From Agrobacterium rosae (GTDB lineage: Bacteria; Pseudomonadota; Alphaproteobacteria; Rhizobiales; Rhizobiaceae): 64,000 bases of DNA. The notes beneath the pieces are model-generated. The model worked only from the letters and a program-made list of their open reading frames with translations, was not told where the DNA came from and ran no database searches. The position numbers and the translations under genes are program-made. The stretch's first letter is position 1. The number at the start of each line of letters is the position of its first letter. The DNA lies in the NCBI RefSeq assembly GCF_002915175.1, contig NZ_NXEJ01000002.1:30236-94235 (forward strand), given 5' to 3'. Positions 34,884 to 43,771 of this stretch are shown in pieces.

Positions 34884-36587
34884 TTAATTCGGGACGGCCG
34901 TTTTTTTTCGAGCGAGAAAATGATGCGTGGGTGCCGTAAGGGTCCAACGAAATCCATGAACCGTATAATCCGTTGAAATGGTTGCGGAAAATGAACTTTC
35001 TGCATGACGTTTCGTAATGGTTGTGCCGAAACCGCTTCGGGTCGGAGGAACGGCGGGCGGCCCGCCGACATCTTTCCAGCGGATGGTCAGCTGATCACGA
35101 TCACCGTCGATCTCACGATCCCAAAAGAGTTCGACAGTGCCTGTGGCCGCTGACAGCGCACCGTATTTGATCGAGTTGGTCGCCAGCTCGTGAATGATGA
35201 GACCCAGATTTTGTGCAGCTTCCGGTGACAGCATGAAGTCTTGTCCGGCGAGCTTGACCTGATCTATGGCGCTTCCGAAAACCTTCAGATGCGTTTCCAG
35301 CAATTTGTGTATCGGCAGGCCCTGCCACTGAACCTCTGATAGTGCGCTGATCGACATCCCCAAACCACGGAGGCGGTGTTCTACCTCCTTTTGAAAATCG
35401 GCAACGCTGGTGTTTTCGCGCGCCAGCTGGCGCATCATCGCCTGAACCAGCGTCAGCATGTTCTTGGAGCGGTGTACTAGTTCGTGCAGGATGAGGTGGG
35501 TGCGGTCTTCCGCCTGGCTGCGATCGAAGGACGCGTTGGAAAGCGCAATGGCGACCTGGTTGGCTTCCTTTATCTTCGTGTCGATTGGCGACACGATTTC
35601 GCCCTCACCAATCCGCTTGGCCATCTCGACCAGTTCGCGTATCGAGCCGCGCATCTGTCTGCCGACCAGATAAGCGCCGGCAATAGCAATGAGAACCAGG
35701 GCAAAGCTGCCGGTTATCATCTTGCGCCAGGTGCTTGCCAATGCGGACTGGCTGTTGTCGGCTGGTCCCCAGATGATGGCTTTCCACGACCACCCCGGCA
35801 GCTGCGAGTAGGCATATATGGTACCGTCGTCATCTTCAAAGCTGCCGCTGAACGCCCGGATTTGATCGCTTGCCAAGGTTTGGGAGAAAGTGGCTCCGGC
35901 TGCGATTGTCTGCGGTGTGCTGGATGCCACGACGCGATTGTCTCCATCCAATATCGCTATCGTCCAGCCCGGCGGGAGGCTTTCCGTCGAAATCAGCCCC
36001 ATCAAATCGCGGGCATTCTGCGTCATGATCAGCGCGTCACCCGCAGCAGAGAGTGCTGATGGCAATGGGCGCATGACGTTAAAGACCCATTCCTTGCTGG
36101 TATTGCCATAAAAGATGTTGGACACCACGGTCCTGCGTCCGGAAATGACGTCTGAAAGCTTGATCGCGGGCGGCACATTCCCGAGGGGCTGGTCGAGCGG
36201 CACGCGGCTGTTTAATCGCTGTTTGCCGTCGGCGGTTGCGATGATGACGTATAGACCTTGCTTTTGGAGGCTATCACTCACACGCTTGTGAAACGCCGCG
36301 AGGTCTCCATCCTCCAGCTCTGGAAACTGCGAGAGCAGATTGAGGGAGGTTGCCATTTCCTGCAGACGGCGGTCGATGTTGCGGCTGACCGCACGCGCAT
36401 CTTCCATGGCCTCCCTTTGAAGGTCGCCCCGTTCGTCTGCCTCCAGCTTCAACATCAAATAGCCGACGAATATAATCAATGGCAGCGTGATAACCGTTGT
36501 CATAACAACGAGATAGACACTAATAGGCGCGGTTGGAAAAAAACCGGCAAGGCGCTGTCGTAGTCTCGGTATGATATTGTTCTGCAT
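34884..36587 (-). CDS. Membrane sensor histidine kinase, HWE type, with periplasmic sensor
   Basis: This 567-residue kinase has a membrane helix at about 22-47, a periplasmic region of about 230 residues that looks like a double Cache sensor, a second helix near 285-310, HAMP, and the kinase core. The acceptor box is LILHELVHRSKNMLTLVQAMMRQ and the ATPase part has IIHELATNSIKYGALS and GFGTTITKRH. It lies in the stress locus, so it may be a second input to PhyR. No EcfG site is seen before it. The C-terminus is basic (FLARKKTAVPN). Confidence 0.88.
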   Translation of the reverse strand: MQNNIIPRLRQRLAGFFPTAPISVYLVVMTTVITLPLIIFVGYLMLKLEADERGDLQREAMEDARAVSRNIDRRLQEMATSLNLLSQFPELEDGDLAAFHKRVSDSLQKQGLYVIIATADGKQRLNSRVPLDQPLGNVPPAIKLSDVISGRRTVVSNIFYGNTSKEWVFNVMRPLPSALSAAGDALIMTQNARDLMGLISTESLPPGWTIAILDGDNRVVASSTPQTIAAGATFSQTLASDQIRAFSGSFEDDDGTIYAYSQLPGWSWKAIIWGPADNSQSALASTWRKMITGSFALVLIAIAGAYLVGRQMRGSIRELVEMAKRIGEGEIVSPIDTKIKEANQVAIALSNASFDRSQAEDRTHLILHELVHRSKNMLTLVQAMMRQLARENTSVADFQKEVEHRLRGLGMSISALSEVQWQGLPIHKLLETHLKVFGSAIDQVKLAGQDFMLSPEAAQNLGLIIHELATNSIKYGALSAATGTVELFWDREIDGDRDQLTIRWKDVGGPPAVPPTRSGFGTTITKRHAESSFSATISTDYTVHGFRWTLTAPTHHFLARKKTAVPN

Positions 36588-36732
36588 TGTCTCGCGGGTT
36601 TTTACCGGTGCTCAAATCATATTGGCATACCACAGAATGGCTCAAGCCTCGGTCCTTCGCAATCCCATAATGTGCCCGTTTATCCGCCACTTCTGATAGC
36701 CATTTGTGCCTTCAGGTGCCTAAAAAAACATC

Positions 36733-36758
36733 GGAACCAATTTCCTTCCTGCGCCGTT
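36733..36758 (+). promoter_or_regulatory. EcfG-type promoter of the PRC-barrel gene
   Basis: GGAAC (36733-36737), 17 nt and CGTT (36755-36758) match the consensus. The expected start near 36765 gives a leader of about 72 nt. Confidence 0.7.
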
Positions 36759-36836
36759 TGCAAATCAACAGGCTCACACAGAAACGGATTTACCGTCGGG
36801 AGCCAGTTGAAATTGACACCACAAGGAAGGTACGAA

Positions 36837-37385
36837 ATGAAAAAGACACTCACCATGATCGCCACAGCCGCTCTCTTGGGTTCCACAACATTCGCACCAA
36901 TTGCTATGGCACAGGCCACAGCGCAGCCCGCACCAGCGGCTCCAAGTGCGACTGCCCCGGCAACGACAGCATCGCCAGCTCCCTCGGCATCCACGGGTGG
37001 TGCATATCTGACGGAGCAGGCTGCAACGCAGATCAGCGCCAATGATTATATCGGCAATGCAGTCTACACCTCGACCGATGAAAGCATCGGTAGCGTGACC
37101 AACCTCATTCTCCAGGAAAATGGCGGCATCGTCGCAGCCGTTGTGGGCGTCGGCGGGTTCCTGGGCATCGGTGCCAAAGACGTCGCCGTTCCCATGGACA
37201 AGCTGACCGTTACGCGTGATGCGGCAAATGGCACAGTGCGTCTGACAACGACTGAGACCGCAGAGTCTCTCAAGGCTGCTCCCGAATTCGTCACGATGAA
37301 GGATAAGAAGGCCGCTGAAGGTTCTGCCGCACCAGCAACAAATTCCACGACGGGCGGCGCAACGACCACTGCGCCCAAGCCATAA
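36837..37385 (+). CDS. Secreted PRC-barrel domain protein
   Basis: This 182-residue exported protein has a Sec signal (residues 1-26, FAPIAMAQA), then a low-complexity Ala/Pro/Thr linker to about 55, a PRC-barrel at about 63-140 (ISANDYIGNAVYTSTDESIGSVTNLILQENGGIVAAVVGVGGFLGIGAKDVAVP) and an Ala/Thr-rich tail. The start at 36837 has AAGGAAGG upstream. PRC-barrel proteins of this kind are common among rhizobial stress-induced envelope proteins, and an EcfG-type promoter precedes it. Its exact role is unknown. Confidence 0.85.
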   Translation: MKKTLTMIATAALLGSTTFAPIAMAQATAQPAPAAPSATAPATTASPAPSASTGGAYLTEQAATQISANDYIGNAVYTSTDESIGSVTNLILQENGGIVAAVVGVGGFLGIGAKDVAVPMDKLTVTRDAANGTVRLTTTETAESLKAAPEFVTMKDKKAAEGSAAPATNSTTGGATTTAPKP

Positions 37386-37430
37386 TACGGTTACCTGGGA
37401 GAGGAGCTATGAGAGTGGTCTCATAGCGGA

Positions 37431-37461
37431 AACACCGGTCCATTTGGACCGGTGTTTTTTT
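37431..37461. terminator. Terminator between the PRC-barrel gene and galE
   Basis: AACACCGGTCCA (37431-37442) pairs with TGGACCGGTGTT (37445-37456), followed by TTTTT. A second stem GCTATGAG/CTCATAGC lies upstream at 37406-37427. The hairpin ends 3 nt before the galE stop on the other strand. Confidence 0.88.
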
Positions 37462-37463
37462 GT

Positions 37464-38447
37464 TTAGATGCTGGCGTTTCGTGACGAGTGCCAACGCCAA
37501 GCCGAGCGGATGATATCAGTCAGCGTATATTGCGGCTCCCAACCCAGGACTTCCCGTGCCTTGTCGTTGTTGGCAACGAGAGTGGTGGAATCGCCTTCGC
37601 GGCGGTCCGCATATTCTACGGGGAAGGGGCGGCCCGAGACTTCGGAAATCGTGTCGAGCAATTCCTTGACTGTCGTCCCGGTGCCGCTGCCGAGATTGAG
37701 TTCGACTGTCTCGCCACCATTCAGCAGATAATCGACGGCACGAACATGGGCATCGGCCAAATCCAGAATGTGGATATAGTCACGCACACAGGTGCCATCT
37801 CTCGTGTCGTAATCCGTGCCGAACACTTTGAAGCCTTCGCGACGTCCCAATGCAGCCTCGATGGCAAGCGGAATGGCGTGGGTCTCAGGCTTGTGCCACT
37901 CACCGATACGCCCCTCGAAGTCAGCGCCGGCCGCGTTGAAATAACGCAGCATCACAGATTTCAGACCTTTATAGGTGCTGTAGTCCTTCAGTGCCTGTTC
38001 CACCACCCATTTGGTGCGGCCATATGGATTGATGGGAGCCTGTGGGTGAGTTTCGTCCAGGGGCACGCGTTCCGGCAGGCCGTAGGTTGCGCAAGTGGAG
38101 GAGAAAACAAAGGCTTTGACGCCAGCGTCCATGGTCGCAGACAAGAGTGTCAGCGCGCCGGTGACATTGTTATCGTAAAAAGCGACGGGATTTTTGACCG
38201 ATTCGCCGACTTCGATCAGCGCTGCAAAATGCAGTACAGCTTCCGGCTGATGTTTCGCGAAGACTTCGTCCAGCCGCTTACGGTCGCGAATGTCGCCCTG
38301 TTCGAAGGGCCCCCAACGCACGAATTCTTCGTGGCCATTGGAAAGATTGTCGAAAACGACGGGTTCATATCCGCGTTCGGCCAATAACAGGCAGGTATGG
38401 GAACCGATATATCCGGCACCGCCGACAACAAGGACTTTCTTCCGCAT
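37464..38447 (-). CDS. galE: UDP-glucose 4-epimerase
   Basis: This 327-residue epimerase interconverts UDP-glucose and UDP-galactose, which rhizobia need for succinoglycan and LPS (called exoB there). The NAD motif GGAGYIGSHTCLLL is at residue 9, and the catalytic pair is SSTCATYG and YGRTK. The ATG at 38447 has GGAGAG at good spacing. It stands alone between two terminators. Confidence 0.93.
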   Translation of the reverse strand: MRKKVLVVGGAGYIGSHTCLLLAERGYEPVVFDNLSNGHEEFVRWGPFEQGDIRDRKRLDEVFAKHQPEAVLHFAALIEVGESVKNPVAFYDNNVTGALTLLSATMDAGVKAFVFSSTCATYGLPERVPLDETHPQAPINPYGRTKWVVEQALKDYSTYKGLKSVMLRYFNAAGADFEGRIGEWHKPETHAIPLAIEAALGRREGFKVFGTDYDTRDGTCVRDYIHILDLADAHVRAVDYLLNGGETVELNLGSGTGTTVKELLDTISEVSGRPFPVEYADRREGDSTTLVANNDKAREVLGWEPQYTLTDIIRSAWRWHSSRNASI

Positions 38448-38530
38448 CCAACATTCTCTCCGTTAAAAGACGTGTTGGCAAACTGCCTAACATTTTGTCG
38501 GCAGAAGGGCAGCGGGAATTTGTTGCGGAT

Positions 38531-38566
38531 GAAAAAGAAAGCCGCCTTCTGGTTGAGGCGGCTTTC
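38531..38566 (-). terminator. Terminator of the DUF883-DUF1469 operon
   Basis: GAAAGCCGCC (38537-38546) pairs with GGCGGCTTTC (38557-38566); on the minus strand TTTTTC follows. It begins 9 nt after the stop of the downstream gene of the pair. Confidence 0.85.
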
Positions 38567-38575
38567 GGTATTGGG

Positions 38576-38995
38576 TTACTTCTTTTTCAGGATCGTCGTT
38601 CGCGTGGCAACATAACCTAGCGCAATCGCCGCCAGTAATGTCACGTATGGCCGCGTCTGAAGGACACTCGAGGCCATGGTCTGCGCGGCAATCGGTGCAG
38701 CCGCCAACGGCAAAACAGGTCTCATTGCATACCGTCTTGGTCTGCGAGCGATCGCAAGGCTGACGAGCATGATAACGCCGAGCAGAAATGCGATCCCTGC
38801 AATCACCAGAGCCGCAGGACCGGCACCCAGTTCTTTTGCCAAATAGATCGAGCCACCGATAATGGCTGCGATGAAAGCGATGGCAAAGAAGATGCCCGCC
38901 AAGGTCCACAATAATAGAGTGGACTTGATACGGCGGGTCACTAACTGGCCCTCGCGCTGGGTGTCACCAAGATAAAGCAGCAGCGTTTGAAGCAT
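38576..38995 (-). CDS. DUF1469 (YqjE-like) membrane protein
   Basis: This 139-residue protein has two clear membrane helices near 27-52 (LLWTLAGIFFAIAFIAAIIGGSIYLA) and 60-84, then a basic stretch RRPRRYAMRP and a weaker third segment. The family is found next to DUF883 proteins in many proteobacteria (yqjD-yqjE in E. coli), linked to stress and stationary phase. It follows the DUF883 gene by 9 nt. Confidence 0.82.
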   Translation of the reverse strand: MLQTLLLYLGDTQREGQLVTRRIKSTLLLWTLAGIFFAIAFIAAIIGGSIYLAKELGAGPAALVIAGIAFLLGVIMLVSLAIARRPRRYAMRPVLPLAAAPIAAQTMASSVLQTRPYVTLLAAIALGYVATRTTILKKK

Positions 38996-39004
38996 GTTGC
39001 TGCC

Positions 39005-39346
39005 TTATTTACGGGTGACGAGAGCGAGAAGGAAACCTGCCGCGACAGCGATACCCAACGACTGAAGCGGGTTCTTCTGTACCTGATAGGTGAGGTTGTC
39101 GTTGATGGACTGGATTTCGTTGCGCACGGTTTCGACGGTTTCTTCGCCAGCGGCGTAAGCGTCATCTGCAACACGTGAAGCACGGGCCTTGACCTCATGC
39201 GAAACGCCAGCTCCCAGCGCCTTTACGCTACCAGCGAGATTTGCCAGGTCTTCGCGCAACTGTGCGAGCTGCGCAGATACTTCTGCTGCATCGCCGCTTT
39301 CAAGAGTTTCACGCACTTTGTCTTCCACGTTACGAACCGTCGCCAT
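39005..39346 (-). CDS. DUF883 (ElaB/YqjD-like) protein
   Basis: This 113-residue protein is mostly helical and probably coiled-coil, with a single C-terminal membrane anchor (PLQSLGIAVAAGFLLALVTRK) and the conserved QVQKNPLQSLG just before it. E. coli relatives are anchored in the inner membrane and bind ribosomes in stationary phase. A perfect EcfG-type promoter lies 62-86 bp upstream, so stress induction is likely. Confidence 0.85.
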   Translation of the reverse strand: MATVRNVEDKVRETLESGDAAEVSAQLAQLREDLANLAGSVKALGAGVSHEVKARASRVADDAYAAGEETVETVRNEIQSINDNLTYQVQKNPLQSLGIAVAAGFLLALVTRK

Positions 39347-39407
39347 GATTTTTCCTTTGCTGAAATGATGTCCAAACGCCGTGTCTACGGCTCACGCGTA
39401 AGTTCAA

Positions 39408-39432
39408 AACGTGCCGCTCGGGGTTTGGTTCC
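39408..39432 (-). promoter_or_regulatory. EcfG-type promoter of the DUF883-DUF1469 operon
   Basis: On the minus strand GGAAC (39432-39428), 16 nt and CGTT (39411-39408) match exactly. The start near 39401 gives a leader of about 55 nt. Confidence 0.7.
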
Positions 39433-39570
39433 GCTGTTTGCGCGGCCAGACATAAAAAACAGCCTCAGTGCAGAATCTGTGCTGCGGGTTTGTTTTCCTG
39501 TCACAAGCATCATATAAGGCCCGTCTCAAGACGCGACCTTCTCCCATCCACGACAAGATGTGACCGACAA

Positions 39571-40668
39571 ATGCTGCAAACGCCATATTACCTGATCGAC
39601 AAGACGAAGCTTCTCCGCAACATGGAGAAGATTGCCTATGTGCGCGAAAAATCCGGTGCCAAGGCTCTCTTGGCGCTGAAGTGTTTCGCAACATGGTCCG
39701 TGTTCGATTTCATGTCGCAATATATGGATGGTACGACATCGTCTTCGCTCTACGAAGTGCGCCTGGGTCGCGAGAAATTCGGCGGTGAAACGCATGCCTA
39801 TAGCGTTGCCTATGCCGATTACGAGATTGACGAGGTCATCTCGAACGCTGACAAGATCATCTTCAATTCCATCGGTCAGCTGGAACGCTTCGCCGACAAG
39901 GCGTCTGGCATCACGCGCGGGCTGCGCCTCAACCCGCAGGTCTCCTCTTCTACCTTCGATATCGCCGACCCGGCGCGCCCGTTCAGCCGTTTGGGCGAGT
40001 GGGATGTTGCAAAGGTCGAAAAGGTCATGGACCGCATTTCCGGCTTCATGATTCACAACAACTGTGAAAATGGCGATTTCGATCTGTTCGACAGCATGTT
40101 GTCGCAGATCGAGGACAAGTTCGGCACGCTTCTGGCGCGTGTAGAATGGGTCAGCCTCGGTGGCGGCATTCACTTTACCGGGGACAATTACCCGCTCGAC
40201 CAGTTCTGCGATCGTCTCAAGGAATTCTCTGAAAAATACGGCGTTCAGGTCTATCTGGAACCCGGTGAAGCCTCTATCACCAAGAGCACGACGTTGGAAA
40301 CAACGGTTCTCGATACGTTGTTCAACGGCAAGAACCTTGCAATCGTCGACAGCTCGATTGAGGCGCATTTGCTGGATTTGCTGATTTATCGCGAAACCGC
40401 CAAGGTATCGCCCAATGAGGGTGATCATTCCTATATGGTCTGCGGCAAGTCCTGCCTTGCCGGCGACGTGTTTGGCGAGTTTCGTTTCGAAAATGAATTG
40501 AAGGTGGGTGACCGCGTCTCCTTCCAGGACACGGCCGGTTACACCATGGTCAAGAAAAACTGGTTCAATGGCGTCAAAATGCCGACCATTGCCATCAAGG
40601 AACTGGACGGTTCAATTCGTGCCGTCCGTGAATTTGGCTTCGCCGATTTCGAGCAGAGCCTGTCTTAA
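39571..40668 (+). CDS. nspC: Carboxyspermidine/carboxynorspermidine decarboxylase
   Basis: This 365-residue PLP enzyme of the alanine-racemase-like fold removes CO2 from carboxyspermidine to give spermidine. The PLP lysine lies in LLALKCFATW near residue 41; GGGIHFTGDNYPLDQF, YLEPGEA and CGKSCLAGDVFGEF are the phosphate-binding and catalytic regions. The ATG at 39571 gives MLQTPYYLIDK, matching the family. It is followed by the dehydrogenase that makes its substrate. In Agrobacterium tumefaciens this pathway is the main route to spermidine. Confidence 0.92.
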   Translation: MLQTPYYLIDKTKLLRNMEKIAYVREKSGAKALLALKCFATWSVFDFMSQYMDGTTSSSLYEVRLGREKFGGETHAYSVAYADYEIDEVISNADKIIFNSIGQLERFADKASGITRGLRLNPQVSSSTFDIADPARPFSRLGEWDVAKVEKVMDRISGFMIHNNCENGDFDLFDSMLSQIEDKFGTLLARVEWVSLGGGIHFTGDNYPLDQFCDRLKEFSEKYGVQVYLEPGEASITKSTTLETTVLDTLFNGKNLAIVDSSIEAHLLDLLIYRETAKVSPNEGDHSYMVCGKSCLAGDVFGEFRFENELKVGDRVSFQDTAGYTMVKKNWFNGVKMPTIAIKELDGSIRAVREFGFADFEQSLS

Positions 40669-40718
40669 AGCACTCAAACACACTCATCCCTGCGGGGATA
40701 AAGGGGGCATCACCTGAA

Positions 40719-41957
40719 ATGAAGAAGAACGTTCTCATCATCGGCGCCGGTGGCGTGGCACAGGTCGTGGCGCATAAATGCGCCCAGAACAGCGATGTAT
40801 TGGGAGACATTCATATTGCGTCACGCACTGTCGAAAAGTGCCGCAAGATTGTCGAGTCCGTACGCGAAAAGAAGAGCCTCAAGACAGACGTCAAACTTGA
40901 GGCCCATGCGCTTGACGCGATGGATATCGAAGCAACGAAAGCATTAATCGCAAAAACCGGCGTTCAGATCGTCATCAATGTCGGTTCGGCTTTCGTCAAC
41001 ATGTCCGTTCTTCGCGCCTGCATGGATGCAGGTGTTGCCTATATGGATACCGCCATTCACGAAGATCCGACCAAGATCTGCGAAAATCCACCTTGGTATG
41101 GAAACTACGAGTGGCAGCGCGCGGCCGAGTGCAAGGAAAAGGGCGTTACCGCCATTCTCGGCGTCGGCTTCGATCCGGGTGTCGTCAACGCCTATGCGCG
41201 TTTGGCCAAGGATGAGTATTTCGACAAGGTCACCTCGGTCGATATCGTCGATATCAATGCCGGCAGCCATGGCCGCTGGTTTTCGACCAACTTCGATCCG
41301 GAAATCAACTTCCGTGAATTTACCGGCGTCGTCTATTCCTGGCAGAACAACCAGTGGCAGACGAACGAGATGTTCGAAGTCGGTCAGGAATTCGACCTGC
41401 CGGTCGTCGGCAAGCAGAAGGCCTATATGACCGGCCACGACGAAGTCCATTCGCTTTCCAAGAACATGGATGGCGCAGACGTGCGTTTCTGGATGGGCTT
41501 CGGTGACCACTACATCAACGTCTTCACCGTGTTGAAGAACCTTGGCCTGCTCTCCGAAAAGCCGGTCAAGACCGCCGAAGGTCTGGAAGTCGTGCCGCTG
41601 AAACTGGTCAAGGCCGTGCTACCCGATCCGTCTTCGCTGGCACCTGATTATGTCGGCAAGACCTGCATAGGCGATGTCGTGAAGGGCATCAAGGATGGCA
41701 AAGAGCGTGAAGTCTTCATCTACAACGTGGCCGACCATAAGGACGCCTACAATGAAGTCGGCTCTCAGGGCATTTCCTATACCGCTGGCGTTCCGCCAGT
41801 TGCTGCGGCCATGCTGATCGCCACCGGCGAATGGGATGTGAAGCAGATGGCAAACGTGGAAGAGCTGCCGCCGCAGCCATTCCTCAATATTCTCAACAAA
41901 ATCGGCCTGCCAAGCCGCATCAAGGATGAGAACGGCGACCGCGCCCTGACATTCTGA
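40719..41957 (+). CDS. Carboxyspermidine dehydrogenase (saccharopine dehydrogenase-like)
   Basis: This 412-residue NADPH enzyme reductively joins aspartate semialdehyde to putrescine. The Rossmann motif is IIGAGGVAQVVAHKCAQN at residue 7; GVGFDPGVVNAYARLA and SQGISYTAGVPPVAAA are typical of the family. It begins 50 nt after the decarboxylase gene, whose product completes spermidine synthesis. The protein family is often mis-named saccharopine dehydrogenase; the neighbour decides the call. A strong terminator follows. Confidence 0.9.
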   Translation: MKKNVLIIGAGGVAQVVAHKCAQNSDVLGDIHIASRTVEKCRKIVESVREKKSLKTDVKLEAHALDAMDIEATKALIAKTGVQIVINVGSAFVNMSVLRACMDAGVAYMDTAIHEDPTKICENPPWYGNYEWQRAAECKEKGVTAILGVGFDPGVVNAYARLAKDEYFDKVTSVDIVDINAGSHGRWFSTNFDPEINFREFTGVVYSWQNNQWQTNEMFEVGQEFDLPVVGKQKAYMTGHDEVHSLSKNMDGADVRFWMGFGDHYINVFTVLKNLGLLSEKPVKTAEGLEVVPLKLVKAVLPDPSSLAPDYVGKTCIGDVVKGIKDGKEREVFIYNVADHKDAYNEVGSQGISYTAGVPPVAAAMLIATGEWDVKQMANVEELPPQPFLNILNKIGLPSRIKDENGDRALTF

Positions 41958-41976
41958 ACCGCCGATAAATGACAGC

Positions 41977-42003
41977 GAAAAGCCCCGCATGCCGGGGCTT
42001 TTT
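41977..42003. terminator. Terminator after the carboxyspermidine genes
   Basis: AAAAGCCCCG is mirrored by CGGGGCTTTT around the loop CATGC, with T-runs on one side and A-runs on the other, so it can work in both directions. It lies between two convergent genes. Confidence 0.88.
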
Positions 42004-42033
42004 ATTGACCTGACCTTGCTTGGGGTGGTCGGT

Positions 42034-42270
42034 TTATTTCTTGCCGTTCTTGCGTGCAGACACCTTGGGTTTCGCTGCTTCCTGGGCAGCGATGTCTTTC
42101 ACGTCTGATTTTTTGCGGGTCGCGGGCTTTGTGGCCCGGGTATTTTCGAGCAGCGCATATTCGTGTTTGGCCTGTTCCCAGTGATCGGCGTCCCGTCCAT
42201 GCGGATGCCCCTCGCTTTCCCACAGGGTGTAGGCACGTTTACTAATCCATTCTTGCGATGAAACCTGCAT
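42034..42270 (-). CDS. DUF2934 protein
   Basis: This 78-residue protein has the DUF2934 core at residues 7-40 (WISKRAYTLWESEGHPHGRDADHWEQAKHEY) and a Lys-rich tail ending ARKNGKK. The family is small, common in rhizobia and of unknown function. AGGAGAT precedes the ATG. The tail suggests nucleic acid contact, which is only a guess. The 281-nt gap upstream (42271-42551) shows no further gene. Confidence 0.8.
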   Translation of the reverse strand: MQVSSQEWISKRAYTLWESEGHPHGRDADHWEQAKHEYALLENTRATKPATRKKSDVKDIAAQEAAKPKVSARKNGKK

Positions 42271-42551
42271 ATTGATCTCCTGTTACGACGTCATCGCCCG
42301 AAAAGGGCTGTCTGTGTGGTCCGGCTGGAACGCTGGACAGGAATTGGTGCCGGTATTTTACCAAGTCATTACATGCCACGATTCGCGAAAGCGTCAAGTG
42401 AAATTGCTGCACCGCAAAACGCTATGGTTGTTCCTTTTTCGAGTGATATCAACGCTTGGGAAAAGGCCATGTTTCACGTCGCAGTGATAAATGTTGCGTG
42501 ATGTTGCCGAGACCTTCACACTGTACAAGGATGCACTGTGACTGAGGAGGC

Positions 42552-43625
42552 ATGATGCAGAACGGTTCCGTGACGGATGAAATTCTTATCGAGAAAAATG
42601 GCAGTGTCGGCCTTATCCGCCTGAACAGACCCAAAGCCATCAACAGCCTCAACGAAGCCATGGTTTCCGGCATGAAAGCCGGATTGGACCTCTTTGCCCG
42701 CGACCCGGATGTGACAAGTGTCGTCCTGTGCGGAGAGGGAGAACGCGGTCTTTGCGCCGGTGGAGATGTGCGCCTGATCTATCAGGCGCGATCCGACGAT
42801 GAGGCTGGCCGCACGCGTTTCTGGCGTGAGGAGTTTCCACTGAATGAGCGGATTTCCCATTATCCGAAACCCTATATCGCTTTTATGGATGGCATCGTCA
42901 TGGGCGGCGGCGTCGGCATTTCCGCCCACGGCCGATATCGTATTGTGACCGAGCGAACCCGGCTCGCCATGCCGGAAACCGCCATCGGTTATTTCCCGGA
43001 TGTGGGTGCAACATGGTTGCTTCCCAAAGCACCGGGTGAAACCGGAACATGGTTGGGCCTGACGGGCCGTGAAGTTGGTGCGGCCGATGCGATATATGCG
43101 GGCCTTGCAGATTATCACATTCTCTCGCGCCGACTGCCTGAACTGGTGCATGAATTGGCGCAAACCTCTTTCGCTGCCGATGTCGGAGCCGTCATCGAGA
43201 CGTTTTCGGTGAGGCCGGAAACCCCTGCTGTTCTCGCTGCCAACAGCGACGCAATCGACGCTGCATTCCGCTTCAACACGGTTGAGGAGATCATTGCTGC
43301 ACTTGCGGCAGATGACGATGATTTCGCCAGGGAAACGCTCACTATCCTGCAATCGAGGTCTCCGACCAGCCTGAAATTGACCTTGCGGCTTTTGCGTGCA
43401 GGACGGCAAAGTTCCGGGCTGATCGAATGTCTGGAGCGGGAGTTTGCCGCAGGCTGCGAAGTGCTGCGCAATCATGATTTCTACGAGGGCGTACGCGCCG
43501 CACTCGTCGATAAGGATCGCAATCCCAAATGGCATCCGGACACGCTTGGCGACGTGACGGAGGAAGATTTGGATCGGTATTTCGTTTCCGTCAAGCCGCC
43601 GCTGTTTCGCGACCATCGCCTCTGA
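42552..43625 (+). CDS. 3-hydroxyisobutyryl-CoA hydrolase (crotonase family)
   Basis: This 357-residue enzyme of valine breakdown releases 3-hydroxyisobutyrate from its CoA ester. The crotonase oxyanion-hole motifs are GLCAGGDVRLIY near 70 and MDGIVMGGGVGISAHGRYRIVTE near 113-135, and the hydrolase-type ETAIGYFPDVGATWLL follows. The length is that of the hydrolase group and longer than simple enoyl-CoA hydratases (about 260). GAGGAGGC precedes the paired ATGs at 42552 and 42555. It stands alone. Confidence 0.85.
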   Translation: MMQNGSVTDEILIEKNGSVGLIRLNRPKAINSLNEAMVSGMKAGLDLFARDPDVTSVVLCGEGERGLCAGGDVRLIYQARSDDEAGRTRFWREEFPLNERISHYPKPYIAFMDGIVMGGGVGISAHGRYRIVTERTRLAMPETAIGYFPDVGATWLLPKAPGETGTWLGLTGREVGAADAIYAGLADYHILSRRLPELVHELAQTSFAADVGAVIETFSVRPETPAVLAANSDAIDAAFRFNTVEEIIAALAADDDDFARETLTILQSRSPTSLKLTLRLLRAGRQSSGLIECLEREFAAGCEVLRNHDFYEGVRAALVDKDRNPKWHPDTLGDVTEEDLDRYFVSVKPPLFRDHRL

Positions 43626-43771
43626 CACCATCTTCGCGAACATGCGTTCGAATTTTACTGGCCATGCAGTAAAACATTCTAAGTTCGACTTGAGATGGAG
43701 AGGCTAATTCCTCGCGGCAGCCAGCAGGTTTACGTATCTTGCCGGTACAATTTTATGCTGTGGGGAATTCC

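Noticed and set aside
42327-42331. GGAAC in the gap before the 3-hydroxyisobutyryl-CoA hydrolase gene
   Set aside because: The -10 position reads TGCC rather than CGTT.
42516-43643. 375-codon open frame opposite the 3-hydroxyisobutyryl-CoA hydrolase gene
   Set aside because: The sense gene has intact crotonase motifs and a strong ribosome site; the antisense frame shows no family feature.
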